Assembly (NCBI RefSeq): GCF_028736925.1
Contig: NZ_JAQZAT010000006.1
Location: forward strand, 124,001 to 188,000
Direction: 5' to 3'
Source: Flavivirga sp. 57AJ16
Lineage (GTDB): Bacteria; Bacteroidota; Bacteroidia; Flavobacteriales; Flavobacteriaceae
Length of the DNA stretch: 64,000 nucleotides
The notes below the pieces were generated by a model. That model searched no databases. It saw only the letters and a list, made by a program, of their open reading frames with translations, and had not been told where the DNA came from. Made by a program: the position numbers and the translations under genes. This document shows, piece by piece, positions 26,897 to 35,799 of the stretch (position 1 is its first letter; each line of letters starts with the position of its first letter).

Positions 26897-27466
26897 CAAA
26901 CAACATAAAATTTAACATTTTTAACAAAATTTCATGGCTATTGTTTGATTTTGAGGATTGTTATTTTTAAAGGGCTATTATCTATCTTTTGTAATCGTCA
27001 TAGTTTCCTGAAATAGCATCCTTTTTTGATACTATTCAATCAAGCCAATCTGCTTTAATTTTTGCTCATTCTATCCAATTTACTAAAGAGATATCTAGAT
27101 AGTTATTCCTAATTGCACTTTCAATTTTTGCGTTGAAGATTATATAATAGTAGATGTTAAACGTTAAGGAAGTATCAGGGGCAAGAATTTGCTACAATAG
27201 AAATTGAAAAATATTTCAGCTTAAATTTTTAATTATTCGTTGCCTTTGATTAAAAAAAGGAAATGTTGATAATATGAGTTTTTAACTCATGTAGCAGTAA
27301 AAATTTGATTGCTTTGTTAATAGAGTTATTTTTATATAAAAATATTTATGGAAAAGAAATAGGAGCTTGTTTGGATGAATCAATACATGGCCTTCATAAA
27401 TTTAGGTATTTATATTTTAAAAGTCATTTTTTGGCTTTATAAATCAGAAGTTAGATTAATTAATAA
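26897..27466. other. AT-rich stretch without a gene
   Basis: No supported gene, and no repeat apart from a small palindrome ATGAGTTTTTAACTCAT (about 27277-27293). It starts the accessory region after the tRNA and probably contains the promoter of the HNH gene. Confidence 0.6.
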
Positions 27467-28576
27467 ATGAATAACGAAGTCTTTTATAATATCAGTAAAA
27501 TCATCGAAAGGGATAGCAAGTCTACTACTTACAAATATGCACTTTTACGTGGCGTTATAGATATTATTCAAGACAATTCACCTTACATTACATTTGTTGA
27601 AAATCGAATTCAAATACCAACAGGACTTCTTGTTGAAAAATGGTTATTGTATTACTATCCAATTTTACAATCTCAGACATCAATACCACAAATCAATGGT
27701 GAAATTAATCTTGCTTTCAGTAGTCAGTTTAGCAAATTAATACTTGATTATGAAGATCGTGGAGGTTTTTCTGCATTTTATAATGACCTAAAGAATAAAG
27801 GTATTCCGAAGGATTTGCAAAGTGAATTTCTTGAACTTACCAAGAAGCTTAGAGACACGATTACCAAAATGCCAATGAAGTATATTGGTCGTTCTATAAG
27901 CAATGACTTTTATTCTATTTTCAATTATGAAAGTCAAAGACTTAAGAGATATTCAAACATAGACATAGAAACATTAATTAAAGGTTATGGAACGTTTTCA
28001 ATTCCTTTAGAATACTACGAAGCCTTTAAGATTTTGGGCAGTTTTATAAACGGACAGGATTCTATTCTTTTCAAATGGGCTCAATTTTCTGTAAATGCAT
28101 CAGGGAATAATTTATCAGTTGACAAAGTTCTTAATGAAGTTTTAAAAAGTCCTATCACCGAGAGGAATATTGCTGAATCAAAAAAATTGTACAAAGACAT
28201 CCTTAAAAAGGAAGGTAAAGTATTTTGTGTCTGGACAGGTAGAAGTATTTCAAATTATGATATTGACCATTTGATACCATTTTCTGTATGGAAAAATAAT
28301 GACCTTTGGAATTTACTTCCTTCGGATTCAAGAATTAATAATCAAAAACGAGATAAAATCCCTACGCCGGAAATTATTGAAAGACAAAAAAATCTTATTC
28401 TTGATTATTGGGGAATTATCTTTGAAAGTCAATCAAAAAGATTTCAAAAAGAAATACAAGTCGCTCTTTTAGGAAACCATTCATTTAGTTCTTGGAAAAA
28501 TATTGGCATTTATCAACTGCAAAATAGTTGTAATTATTTAATTGAAAACAGAGGTTTTGAGGGATGGAAAATTTAA
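27467..28576 (+). CDS. HNH endonuclease domain protein
   Basis: A 369-residue cytoplasmic protein. The C-terminal HNH nuclease core reads CVWTGRSISNYDIDHLIPF (DIDH near 265-268), then NNDLWNLLPSDSRINNQKRD, matching the H-N-N/K finger of HNH enzymes. Only one Cys, in VFCVWTG, replaces the usual CxxC zinc pair, so a structural zinc is doubtful. The first 230 residues are helical and resemble no family I can name. HNH proteins with this DIDHxIPFS...NDLWNLLP core often sit in defence islands. Here there is no methylase or helicase partner, and the next genes form a toxin-antitoxin pair. Anti-phage or DNA-damage function is inference. Confidence 0.8.
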   Translation: MNNEVFYNISKIIERDSKSTTYKYALLRGVIDIIQDNSPYITFVENRIQIPTGLLVEKWLLYYYPILQSQTSIPQINGEINLAFSSQFSKLILDYEDRGGFSAFYNDLKNKGIPKDLQSEFLELTKKLRDTITKMPMKYIGRSISNDFYSIFNYESQRLKRYSNIDIETLIKGYGTFSIPLEYYEAFKILGSFINGQDSILFKWAQFSVNASGNNLSVDKVLNEVLKSPITERNIAESKKLYKDILKKEGKVFCVWTGRSISNYDIDHLIPFSVWKNNDLWNLLPSDSRINNQKRDKIPTPEIIERQKNLILDYWGIIFESQSKRFQKEIQVALLGNHSFSSWKNIGIYQLQNSCNYLIENRGFEGWKI

Positions 28577-28834
28577 AGTCAAATCCGAATAATTATTTAA
28601 CCGCTAAGGAAAGTACCTTTCTTTTCCCACCAAAATTATTTTCAATCTAAATTTATTAGTTGGTCAGTACTTCGTTTTATTATTGAACATTTTAAAGAAG
28701 AAAAGAAGCATTTTAAAAAATCGATTTATTTGTGGTCAAATTTAGGTTTTTATCAAGATCATTAAATATGACTTGTTAACTTGCAGTTTTTATCTAGAAG
28801 TAGTTTTATTAAAGTGATGTTCATTATATAGCAA
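28577..28834. other. Short region with a possible gene remnant
   Basis: One frame gives FISWSVLRFIIEHFKEEKK and continues to YLWSNLGFYQDH before TAA at about 28763. It has no convincing start codon and no family match I recognise. It may be the end of a lost gene between the HNH gene and the AbiE pair. Confidence 0.3.
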
Positions 28835-28937
28835 TGTTCAGTGTACATGAACAATGTGAATAAATGAACAAAATATCTATTTTGCTTTAATATTAAATGA
28901 ATGTTCAGTATATTTGAATGTTCATGTTACATGAACA
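28835..28937. promoter_or_regulatory. Three 19-bp operator-like palindromes before the AbiE genes
   Basis: Site A at 28835-28853 is TGTTCAGTGTACATGAACA, site B at 28902-28920 is TGTTCAGTATATTTGAATG, and site C at 28919-28937 is TGTTCATGTTACATGAACA. A and C are near-perfect or perfect inverted repeats; B is imperfect and touches C. Further half sites TGTTCA (28818-28823) and TGAACA (28865-28870) are present. Site C ends 10 bp before the antitoxin ATG. AbiEi antitoxins are known to repress their own operon by binding inverted repeats, so these are the likely operators. Confidence 0.8.
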
Positions 28938-28947
28938 TCGTTTAAAT

Positions 28948-29955
28948 ATGAACAAAATGACTGATTTTGCATATATACAGGAGTTTTTTGATACACTAGA
29001 CTTCCATGTTGAAGTTATCTATCAAAATTATAACCATGAAAAAAAAGAAAGTATCTATACTTTAAATAATGAAATGGTTTATATAGATACAAAAAATGAA
29101 GTAAGACCTCAAAATATAGCTGCTTTTGAAAAGAAAAGAAGCCAGAATTTACCGCTTTTGATCGCGTCAAAATACATTACTCCGAAGTCAAAAAATATAC
29201 TTAAAGAAAAAAAAATAAACTATATAGATAGTTTTGGTAATGCCTATATAAATTTAGAGCACTTAAAAATATATGTAGAGCAAGGAAATGCAAAACCTTA
29301 TTATAGTGATTATTCTAATCTTTTAACACAAACCTCAGGGCAAATTATATTTCAACTTCTTAAAAACCCAGAACAAATAAATGAAACCCAACGCTATTTA
29401 TCTCTTGCGAGTAAAGTTTCGTTGGGCAGTGTAAGTAAATGTATTACAGCTTTGATCGATGAAGGCTTTGTGGTAAAATGGAATAATGAACAAAAATATC
29501 AACTAGTAAGAAGAGATGAATTACTTGATAAATGGATTACAATATTGAATCAAAAAATATTGCCTGCAAATAAAATAGGAAAATACTCTTTTTCTAAACA
29601 AAACAATGCTAATTGGAAAGCTCAATTCTTAAATACAGAAGCACTTTGGGCAGGAGAACCTGCAGCAGCATTAATAACCAATTATCTAAATCCAGAAGCC
29701 TTTACATTGTTTACCGAAAAGAAAAAATCAGAGATTTTAACTGTGTTAAAACTTATTCCAGATAGTAAAGGAGACATAACTCTATATCAGCCATTTTGGA
29801 TAGATAGCTTTCCTATGGAAAGGGTTGCAAACATAAACCATAAAAACGTGGTACATCCTTTAATTATTTATGCACAGTTAATATATAGTAATAATACCAG
29901 AAATATTGAAGCAGCACAGTTAATATATAATGAGTACATCAAACCAAACTTATAA
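28948..29955 (+). CDS. AbiEi-family antitoxin / autorepressor
   Basis: A 335-residue protein from the start MNKMTDFAYIQEFFDTLDF; an earlier in-frame Met at 28918 lies inside operator site C and is rejected. The N-terminal 120 residues are mixed alpha/beta. A winged-helix region (about 130-195) contains LSLASKVSLGSVSKCITALIDEGFVVKW. The C-terminal domain follows. This matches the larger type IV AbiEi antitoxins. The gene overlaps the downstream AbiEii toxin gene by 26 bp, the normal antitoxin-first order. It is expected to repress its promoter through the palindromes just upstream and to counter the toxin. Confidence 0.85.
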   Translation: MNKMTDFAYIQEFFDTLDFHVEVIYQNYNHEKKESIYTLNNEMVYIDTKNEVRPQNIAAFEKKRSQNLPLLIASKYITPKSKNILKEKKINYIDSFGNAYINLEHLKIYVEQGNAKPYYSDYSNLLTQTSGQIIFQLLKNPEQINETQRYLSLASKVSLGSVSKCITALIDEGFVVKWNNEQKYQLVRRDELLDKWITILNQKILPANKIGKYSFSKQNNANWKAQFLNTEALWAGEPAAALITNYLNPEAFTLFTEKKKSEILTVLKLIPDSKGDITLYQPFWIDSFPMERVANINHKNVVHPLIIYAQLIYSNNTRNIEAAQLIYNEYIKPNL

Positions 29956-30778
29956 GCAGTATTCATTTGCACATCACGCAAAAGTCTACGCTATTTTAGA
30001 GACTGTTTTTTCTAAACACGGGATCGTTTATTATTTAATTGGTGCTAATGCCAGAGATGTACAATTATATAAACAAGGTATAAAACCAACTAGAGGTACG
30101 GCAGATATAGATTTCGCAATAATGGTACCGGATTTTAATGTGTATCAAGCTATATTTGACACCTTATGCAGCAACGGTTTTAGAAAGACAAAAGAAGCTT
30201 ATAGATTGGTTTTTGACGAAACAAATACCGTTTTAGACTTGATGCCTTATGGCGAAATAGAACAGGAGTATACTGTGAATTTCACTGACAGGGAATTATC
30301 ATTATCCGTATTAGGTTTTAAAGAAGTGGGACAGCACATAGAAAGTGTAAAAATTTCAGAAGAAAATTATACACTACCGGTATCACCAGTAGAAGGCTTA
30401 ATAATATTAAAATTAATTTCTTGGGAAGATAAACCTGATCTAAGAATAAAGGATTTAGAAGATATTTCCTTTTTATTAGAACACGCATGGCATTTGTATG
30501 AGGATGAAGCCTTTACTAACCATTTGGATTTGTTTGATGATGAATATTTTAGTATGCAAATCGCAGCTGCAAGAATAATTGGCAGAAAGATGGCTTCTAT
30601 TGTAAATCAAAATGAAAAATTAAAACGAACTATTATAAATATTTTGGTAACTAGTATTACTAAAAAGCAGAAGGCCCAAAATCCAGAAATTATATTAGCA
30701 CAAAAAATGAATAAAACTATTGAGGATATTCAAGTCATATTAAGTGCGATTTTAAAAGGAATTAATGATGAACAATAA
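29930..30778 (+). CDS. AbiEii-family nucleotidyltransferase toxin
   Basis: A 282-residue minimal nucleotidyltransferase of the AbiEii (DUF1814-like) toxin group. Motif I is IGANARD (38-43) followed by TRGTADIDFAI, giving the DxD pair Asp59/Asp61; later motifs are LDLMPYGEI and LIILKLISWEDKPDLRIKDLEDI. All catalytic residues appear intact. Known AbiEii/MenT relatives transfer nucleotides to tRNA or other targets and stop growth, giving abortive infection. Overlap with the antitoxin gene implies tight co-translation. Confidence 0.87.
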   Translation: MSTSNQTYKQYSFAHHAKVYAILETVFSKHGIVYYLIGANARDVQLYKQGIKPTRGTADIDFAIMVPDFNVYQAIFDTLCSNGFRKTKEAYRLVFDETNTVLDLMPYGEIEQEYTVNFTDRELSLSVLGFKEVGQHIESVKISEENYTLPVSPVEGLIILKLISWEDKPDLRIKDLEDISFLLEHAWHLYEDEAFTNHLDLFDDEYFSMQIAAARIIGRKMASIVNQNEKLKRTIINILVTSITKKQKAQNPEIILAQKMNKTIEDIQVILSAILKGINDEQ

Positions 30779-30920
30779 ATTTTAGTCATAATTTCAATGA
30801 GATTTATTTAAATTTATTTAAAGGATTTAAACAGCCCCACTTCCAGCACATATCTTCTCCTTCGTTCCACAAGTTGCACTCACAAAAATAAGAGCTTACA
30901 GTTCCGCGCAATATTAGTTA

Positions 30921-30962
30921 TGGCATTTTAGAACACGTTATTTTTGAAAATCTAAAATGCCA
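30921..30962. repeat. 12-bp stem inverted repeat after the AbiE pair
   Basis: TGGCATTTTAGA at 30921-30932 pairs exactly with TCTAAAATGCCA at 30951-30962. It lies in a gene-free stretch between the toxin gene and the next fragment. It could be a terminator without a T-run or part of a cassette-like spacer. Confidence 0.6.
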
Positions 30963-30991
30963 AAACCAATATTTTTAGCCACCGCTAAGTT

Positions 30992-31345
30992 TTGGTTTCA
31001 ATTGTAATTTTTAATCCGACTGTTCCAGGGTATAATAAATGCGCGGAAGGAGAATATTTCTATCAGTACGATTTTAGTGATGACGGAAAAACTTATGGAA
31101 ATCCAGTATTGGAATTTAATGAACGGAATCAAAACGGAATTATCTCAATTCTCGAAAAAGGACTGAAAGGAAAAGAAGTTCAGTTTGTAAAAAATGGGAA
31201 AATCTTAAAATCCAAACTTTACATTGCGGAATTTGACTCGAATTTTAGCTACTCTTATGATTTTACAAAGAGAAATTTTTGGAACAAAATATTCGGACAA
31301 AAAATGGACGGAATAAAAAACGTGTTACAACAAAGCCGTGTATAA
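30992..31345 (+). pseudogene. Truncated hypothetical gene (3' part)
   Basis: The frame ending at 31345 encodes about 110 residues starting near FNPTVPGYNKCAEGEYFYQYDF. No ATG start with a leader is available; the frame begins with a TTG or in mid-domain, and the sequence before it is repeat-like. It looks like the C-terminal part of a longer protein cut off by the accessory-region rearrangement. Family not recognised. The downstream spacer begins immediately after the stop. Confidence 0.5.
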
Positions 31346-31470
31346 TTCATTGCTTTGTCTCTGCTAACTTGGAAAATAAGAATGATTTTCCTCTGGTTCG
31401 TTTTCTTTTGCTAACTTAGTCCTTGCCATTGTAATAAACCATACAGGAACACGTTGGCTGTAATTTAAAA
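31326..31470. repeat. Cassette-like spacer a
   Basis: It contains ACAACAAAGCCGTGTATAATT, the hairpin GGAAAATAAGAATGATTTTCC (31371-31391) and CTCTGGTTCG, and ends with CACGTTGGCTGTAATTT. The same order of elements recurs in spacers b, c and g. Confidence 0.65.
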
Positions 31471-31479
31471 CCTATCAAT

Positions 31480-31812
31480 ATGAAAAAAATAACATTAGCT
31501 CTTTTAATAAGCATTTTATTAATTTCCTGTAGTTCTAATAACTATAATGAGGAATTTATTGGAACTTGGAAAAAAGAAAACTCATCTAATAAACTTCATT
31601 TCTCTGAAGCTGAAAATAATCAATTAAGACTAAAATTTGAGAAATTTAGTGGTAATAGCGAAAATATGATTATGGAATTTGAGGACGAATTTACTGTTAA
31701 AAGTACTATGGGAGAAACACACGCTTCTTATTATACTTATAAGCTAAAAACAGAGGATGGAAAAACCTACATAGTCCATTATACAACTAACGATAAATAT
31801 TTCAAAATGTAA
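31480..31812 (+). CDS. Small lipoprotein of unknown function
   Basis: A 110-residue protein with a signal peptide and lipobox (ILLISCSS, Cys17). The mature part has a beta-rich pattern (EFIGTWKKENSSNKLHFSE), like the lipocalin-type small lipoproteins in Bacteroidetes that start with an F(I/V)GTW strand. Probably exported to the outer membrane. Function unknown. It sits right after spacer a and shares a unit with the next gene. Confidence 0.7.
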   Translation: MKKITLALLISILLISCSSNNYNEEFIGTWKKENSSNKLHFSEAENNQLRLKFEKFSGNSENMIMEFEDEFTVKSTMGETHASYYTYKLKTEDGKTYIVHYTTNDKYFKM

Positions 31813-31880
31813 TGACAATAGATTAAAAAGCTAATTGATTATAATCCCAATCAAAGCTATAAACCCAAATATTGTTAAAT

Positions 31881-32501
31881 ATGAAAGCATTAATCATAAT
31901 TTCAGGAATTATAACATTTCTTATTGGAGCATTATGGAAATTTCGCTTAAAAAAGTATGCCTTTGATAATAGAACAAGTGGTGGGGGTTCAGAATTCAAA
32001 AATTACAGCCATTATAATTTACATTTGTTAGGAAGAGCATTAAGTTCTTTAATGCTTATTGGAGGTATTATTATATGTTTTTATGGTTATGGTTACAATC
32101 CATATGAAAAGTTCTATCCATCCAATTGGAATTCTATGTCCGAACAAGAACAAAGAACATGGAAATATTTTCATGACAGCCCAGAAAAACTTACAAAATG
32201 GAAAGAGGAAAATATGATAAACCCATACGAGCTATTAAAAAACAAAGAGTTTTCGGATTGGACAAAGCAAATGGAGATAGAAACTAATATTTCACATTTG
32301 GTATGGAGAGATTTGGCAGACAATACTGCTAAAAACATAAGTTTTCCAGAACAGGAGAAATTAATGAAAAAATGGCATTTCAATAGAGATATGGTAAAAG
32401 CTGTGAAAAGCGAATATGAATTTGACCCGAATGATCCTCTTGATGTATGGAGAGCTGAACAAAAGAAAAGAGAGGAAGAAAGGAAAAAGTCTGAAAAGTA
32501 A
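31881..32501 (+). CDS. Two-helix membrane protein of unknown function
   Basis: A 206-residue protein from ATG (MKALIIISGIITFLIGALWKF); a TTG 9 bp upstream is not preferred. Two hydrophobic helices (about 2-20 and 50-70) precede a charged, helical soluble tail of 130 residues, rich in Lys, Glu and Trp and ending in a poly-charged stretch (EQKKREEERKKSEK). Family not recognised. It shares a cassette-like unit with the lipoprotein gene 68 bp upstream. Confidence 0.7.
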   Translation: MKALIIISGIITFLIGALWKFRLKKYAFDNRTSGGGSEFKNYSHYNLHLLGRALSSLMLIGGIIICFYGYGYNPYEKFYPSNWNSMSEQEQRTWKYFHDSPEKLTKWKEENMINPYELLKNKEFSDWTKQMEIETNISHLVWRDLADNTAKNISFPEQEKLMKKWHFNRDMVKAVKSEYEFDPNDPLDVWRAEQKKREEERKKSEK

Positions 32502-32505
32502 AAAC

Positions 32506-32655
32506 GACAAACTATGGCTATAAGTAATTGCTTGTTACCGTCTACTTCTGAAAATCCGAGAGGATTTTCAGTTTAGTGTTGTACTTGCAAAGCTAAGTAC
32601 TAAACCACGCAACTACCCATAACCGGGACAGTTGGGCGTAATGTGAATTCGACGA
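32506..32655. repeat. Cassette-like spacer b
   Basis: Contains CTGAAAATCC-GAGA-GGATTTTCAG (32548-32571, perfect 10-bp stem), AAGCTAAGTAC, ACCACGCAACTACCC, and ends with GTTGGGC at 32631-32637. That last box is complementary to GCCCAAC at the other end of the bestrophin unit. Confidence 0.7.
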
Positions 32656-32684
32656 AGTACTAGACATTTTAAAAATATTAAATT

Positions 32685-33746
32685 ATGTACACAAAAAAGG
32701 TTTTCAAAATCAAGGATATGGTAAAATGGACTCGTTTTGAGACCTTATTATTCATAACCATAATTACCATATTTGTAAGTGTTTATTATTTTTTTGATTT
32801 ACAGTGGCTTAAGATTCCTTGGACCCCATTAGCCTTGATTGGTACAGCTGTAGCTTTTGTTATAGGTTTTCAAAACAATTCGGCTTATGGCAGAATTTGG
32901 GAAGCTCGAAAAATTTGGGGCGGAATTGTTAACTCATCTCGAACTTTTGGAATGTTCGTACAAGACATGGTAACAAACGAACATATTATAGAAAAGCAAA
33001 CAGATTCGGAACTACAAAAGCAAATTAAAACACTCACTTACAGGCATATTGCTTGGATGACAGCTCTACGTCATGCCATGAGAGAATCAAAACCATGGGA
33101 AACTGTAGTTCATGAAAAAACAAATAAAGAATGGAGTAAAATAGTAAAACCTCCAGAATGGGAATCGACTATTGAAGAAGATTTAAAACCATACATTTCT
33201 TCACCCGAAATGGGCTATGTATTATCTAAACACAATAAACAAACAGCCTTATTGTATTTGCAATCTAAACACCTACGCCAATTAAAAGAAAATGGATTAA
33301 TTTGGGAGTTTTCTTTTTTACAATTAGAAAGCATTTTGCAAGAACTTTTTACATTACAAGGACAATCAGAAAGAATTAAAAATTTTCCATACCCACGCCA
33401 ATTTGCGACCTTAAATCATTATTTTATGTGGGTTTTTGTGATGCTTCTACCGCTAGCAATTGTTCCTCAATTTGCTGAAATTGGTAAAGATATTGTTGAT
33501 TTACAGCCAATATTTGGAAAACTGTTTATTTGGTTGTCTATCCCATTTTATGTGATTGTTGCTTGGGTTTTTCATACTATGGAAAGAATTGGACGAACTG
33601 GAGAAAACCCTTTTGAAGGGTCTGCTAACGATGTTCCAATTTCAACGATTGCTCGAGGAATAGAAATTGATTTACGTCAAAATCTAGGAGAACACAAAGA
33701 CGAAATTCCGAATCAATTTCCAGTCAATTATGACACACAAATGTAA
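32685..33746 (+). CDS. Bestrophin-family ion channel
   Basis: A 353-residue membrane protein of the bacterial bestrophin (YneE) family, homologous to animal anion channels. It has four hydrophobic regions: about 20-36 and 45-62 (PWTPLALIGTAVAFVIGFQNNSAYGRIWEARKIWGG, the signature), then 245-262 and 278-295 near the C-terminus. The sequence between FIGFQNNSAYGRxWEAR and PLAIVPQF is typical. The length is normal and the frame intact. Bounded by complementary 7-bp boxes in spacers b and c, so it looks like a one-gene cassette. Confidence 0.92.
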   Translation: MYTKKVFKIKDMVKWTRFETLLFITIITIFVSVYYFFDLQWLKIPWTPLALIGTAVAFVIGFQNNSAYGRIWEARKIWGGIVNSSRTFGMFVQDMVTNEHIIEKQTDSELQKQIKTLTYRHIAWMTALRHAMRESKPWETVVHEKTNKEWSKIVKPPEWESTIEEDLKPYISSPEMGYVLSKHNKQTALLYLQSKHLRQLKENGLIWEFSFLQLESILQELFTLQGQSERIKNFPYPRQFATLNHYFMWVFVMLLPLAIVPQFAEIGKDIVDLQPIFGKLFIWLSIPFYVIVAWVFHTMERIGRTGENPFEGSANDVPISTIARGIEIDLRQNLGEHKDEIPNQFPVNYDTQM

Positions 33747-33759
33747 TCGAATGAAAACA

Positions 33760-34045
33760 CTATGCCCAACAACGGTAACCGTTGCGCAACTCATAATTTT
33801 AAATAAAGCAATAAATTTTGACAACAACTAAAAAAAATAACTCATTTAAAATCAATGCATTGTTGTTTTGAAAGCAAAAATAATTAAGTAGGAATTAGAG
33901 TGTTTTATAGTTGTGCAACAGCCACAACGTGTAAAAATAATTGTTTGGTTCTCGCCTACTTGGAAAATCCTACGGATTTTCCTCTGGTTCGCTCCATTTT
34001 TAGTAAGTTAGTTGCTTAAGTACGCAACTATCCTTACATTAAATT
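33760..34045. repeat. Cassette-like spacer c
   Basis: Starts with GCCCAAC (33764-33770) and AACGGTAACCGTT, and may hold two merged spacers. The second part has ACAACGTGTAAAAATAATTG and a GGAAAATCC/GGATTTTCC hairpin (33962-33982), then CTCTGGTTCG. No gene of its own. Confidence 0.65.
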
Positions 34046-34063
34046 TAACTAAAGTATTTTAAT

Positions 34064-35170
34064 ATGAAACAAAAAAAACTTTTCGTATTTATCCTGTCAA
34101 TTTTTATGTCCATAAATATTACTGCACAAAATGCCCCTATTAGAATTGCTGTAATTGGACTTACCCATACGCATGTTCATTGGGTCTTTGGTAGTGAAAA
34201 AAATGGTGATATTGAGATAGTAGGTATAGTTGAAACAAATAAAGATTTGGCTGAACGATATGCCAAACAACATGGATATTCTATGAAAATGGTATTCAAT
34301 ACCATGGAAGAAATGATTGAAGCTACTCATCCAGAAGCGGTTTGCGCATTTGGTACTATCTATGAACATTTAGAGGTTGTTGAAAAAGCAGCTCCTTTAG
34401 GTATTCATGTAATGGTTGAAAAGCCTTTAGCAGTTAGCTTAGAGCACGCAAAAAAAATGGAAGCCCTATCTAAAAAACATAATATCCATTTACTTACTAA
34501 TTACGAAACTACATGGTATCCTTCCAATTATGAAGCCTACAAATTGGTTGAGAAGGATTCTATCGGGGCTATTAAAAAAGTGGTAATAAGAGACGGACAC
34601 AAAGGGCCAAAAAAAATAGGCATTAACAAAGAATTTTTGGACTGGTTGACTGATCCTGTTCAAAATGGCGGAGGTGCAATTACAGATTTTGGCTGCTATG
34701 GTATCAACTTAATGACCTGGTTAATGAAAGGTGAAAAACCACTTACGGTTACGGCTGTAACTCAACAACTACAATCAAAAAATAATCCAAAGGTAGATGA
34801 CGATGCAACTATAATTTTAAAGTATACAAACTCCAATGCAATTATACAAGCCTCCTGGGATTGGCCAATTGGAAGAAAAGATATGGAAATTTATGGTCTA
34901 AAAGGAGTGATTTATGCTGATAATCGATACGACCTGCGTATCCGTATTTCTGAAGGCTATGATGGTTATATTGAACAATCCTTTAAATTGGAGGAAAGGA
35001 AAGCCCCATTCAATGATCCATTTTCTTTATTTGCATCAGTCATTAAAAATGAAACAAGCCTTGAGCCCTTTGATTTATCCTCATTAGAAAACAATATGGT
35101 TGTGATGGAAATTTTGGATGCCGCCATCAAGAGTGCTAAGACTAAAAAAACAATTGAAATTAAAAAGTAA
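34064..35170 (+). CDS. Gfo/Idh/MocA-family oxidoreductase, exported
   Basis: A 368-residue NAD(P)-dependent dehydrogenase-like protein with an N-terminal signal peptide (MKQKKLFVFILSIFMSINITAQN, cut near residue 22), so periplasmic. The Rossmann motif is unusual (IRIAVIGLTHTHVHWVFG), with THTHVH where GxGxxG is common. The dehydrogenase core follows with MVEKPLAV (the conserved EKP) and GGGAITDFGCYGINLMTWLM, which includes the catalytic-type Asp/His region. Exported members often act on sugars or glycan-derived substrates. Transcribed alone between spacers c and d. Confidence 0.88.
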   Translation: MKQKKLFVFILSIFMSINITAQNAPIRIAVIGLTHTHVHWVFGSEKNGDIEIVGIVETNKDLAERYAKQHGYSMKMVFNTMEEMIEATHPEAVCAFGTIYEHLEVVEKAAPLGIHVMVEKPLAVSLEHAKKMEALSKKHNIHLLTNYETTWYPSNYEAYKLVEKDSIGAIKKVVIRDGHKGPKKIGINKEFLDWLTDPVQNGGGAITDFGCYGINLMTWLMKGEKPLTVTAVTQQLQSKNNPKVDDDATIILKYTNSNAIIQASWDWPIGRKDMEIYGLKGVIYADNRYDLRIRISEGYDGYIEQSFKLEERKAPFNDPFSLFASVIKNETSLEPFDLSSLENNMVVMEILDAAIKSAKTKKTIEIKK

Positions 35171-35325
35171 CTACTGTCAACAATGTATAAAAAAAATGCT
35201 GGCTTTATCCTAAACCAATGTTAGTTGCTCGTTTACTATCTTTTGATTTTCCTCTCGGAAAGTCCTCGCGGATTTTCACGCAACGAAACCATAGCCAAAC
35301 ACGTTAGCGGCAACCTGAAAAACAA
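35171..35325. repeat. Cassette-like spacer d
   Basis: Begins with CAACAATGTATAA, has a degenerate GATTTTCC...GGATTTTC hairpin (about 35245-35277), CCATAGCC, and ends with GTTAGCGGC (35303-35311). This last box is exactly complementary to GCCGCTAAC at 36205-36213. Confidence 0.7.
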
Positions 35326-35341
35326 CACTCTCGAAATAAAA

Positions 35342-35698
35342 CTATTTACCGATTATCTTCTTCCTATGTAGTAATCCCCAAAAGTGTAACTCGTCCAAGA
35401 CTTTCTCCAAAGACATTCCGTGTTCCGTGATTGAGTATTGAACTTTAGGGGGAAAACTATCGAACACTTCTCTTTTAACTAACTGATTTGTTTCCAAAAG
35501 TTTCAACTCTTTAGATAAAGTTTTATCTGTAATACCAACAACTTCCCTACTAATTTCTTTAAACCGTTTTGGGCCGCCAGACAATGAAAATAAAATCAAT
35601 AATTTCCATTTTCCCTCAAGGACCTCAAGAGCATCTTTGATAGAAAGCATTGTTTTGGGACAACCACCTTTTGACAACATAACTTCAAGTTTGGACAC
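35342..35698 (-). CDS. HxlR-family winged-helix regulator
   Basis: A 118-residue DNA-binding protein. The HxlR core is CPKTMLSIKDALEVLEGKWKLLILFSL (the conserved Cys near residue 13), then RFKEISREVVGITDKTLSKELKLLE (recognition helix) and VQYSITEHG (wing). The start may be GTG at 35698 or ATG at 35680 (MLSKGGCP), since the GTG abuts the palindromic operator. Divergent from the DoxX gene, from which it is separated by the palindrome, so it probably controls that gene. HxlR/DoxX pairs respond to electrophilic or redox stress in related bacteria. Confidence 0.9.
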   Translation of the reverse strand: MSKLEVMLSKGGCPKTMLSIKDALEVLEGKWKLLILFSLSGGPKRFKEISREVVGITDKTLSKELKLLETNQLVKREVFDSFPPKVQYSITEHGMSLEKVLDELHFWGLLHRKKIIGK

Positions 35699-35740
35699 AT
35701 TACTTTCCTAATGGATAGTGCTATCCAATAGGAAAGTAAT
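35699..35740. promoter_or_regulatory. 42-bp near-perfect palindrome, HxlR operator
   Basis: Left arm 35699-35718 and right arm 35721-35740 are inverted copies with one mismatch over 20 bp, around a TG centre; the core is TGGATAG-TG-CTATCCA. It lies between divergent HxlR and DoxX genes. Symmetry and position indicate binding by the HxlR dimer and joint control of both genes. Confidence 0.85.
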
Positions 35741-35799
35741 ATAAATTAGATAGTAAATATAGATAATTTCGTGTTGTATAATTTAAAAACATAAATACA

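Noticed and set aside
28918-28947. Earlier in-frame ATG for the AbiEi antitoxin
   Set aside because: It lies within operator palindrome C, and the sequence between is not conserved-looking; the ATG at 28948 is preferred.
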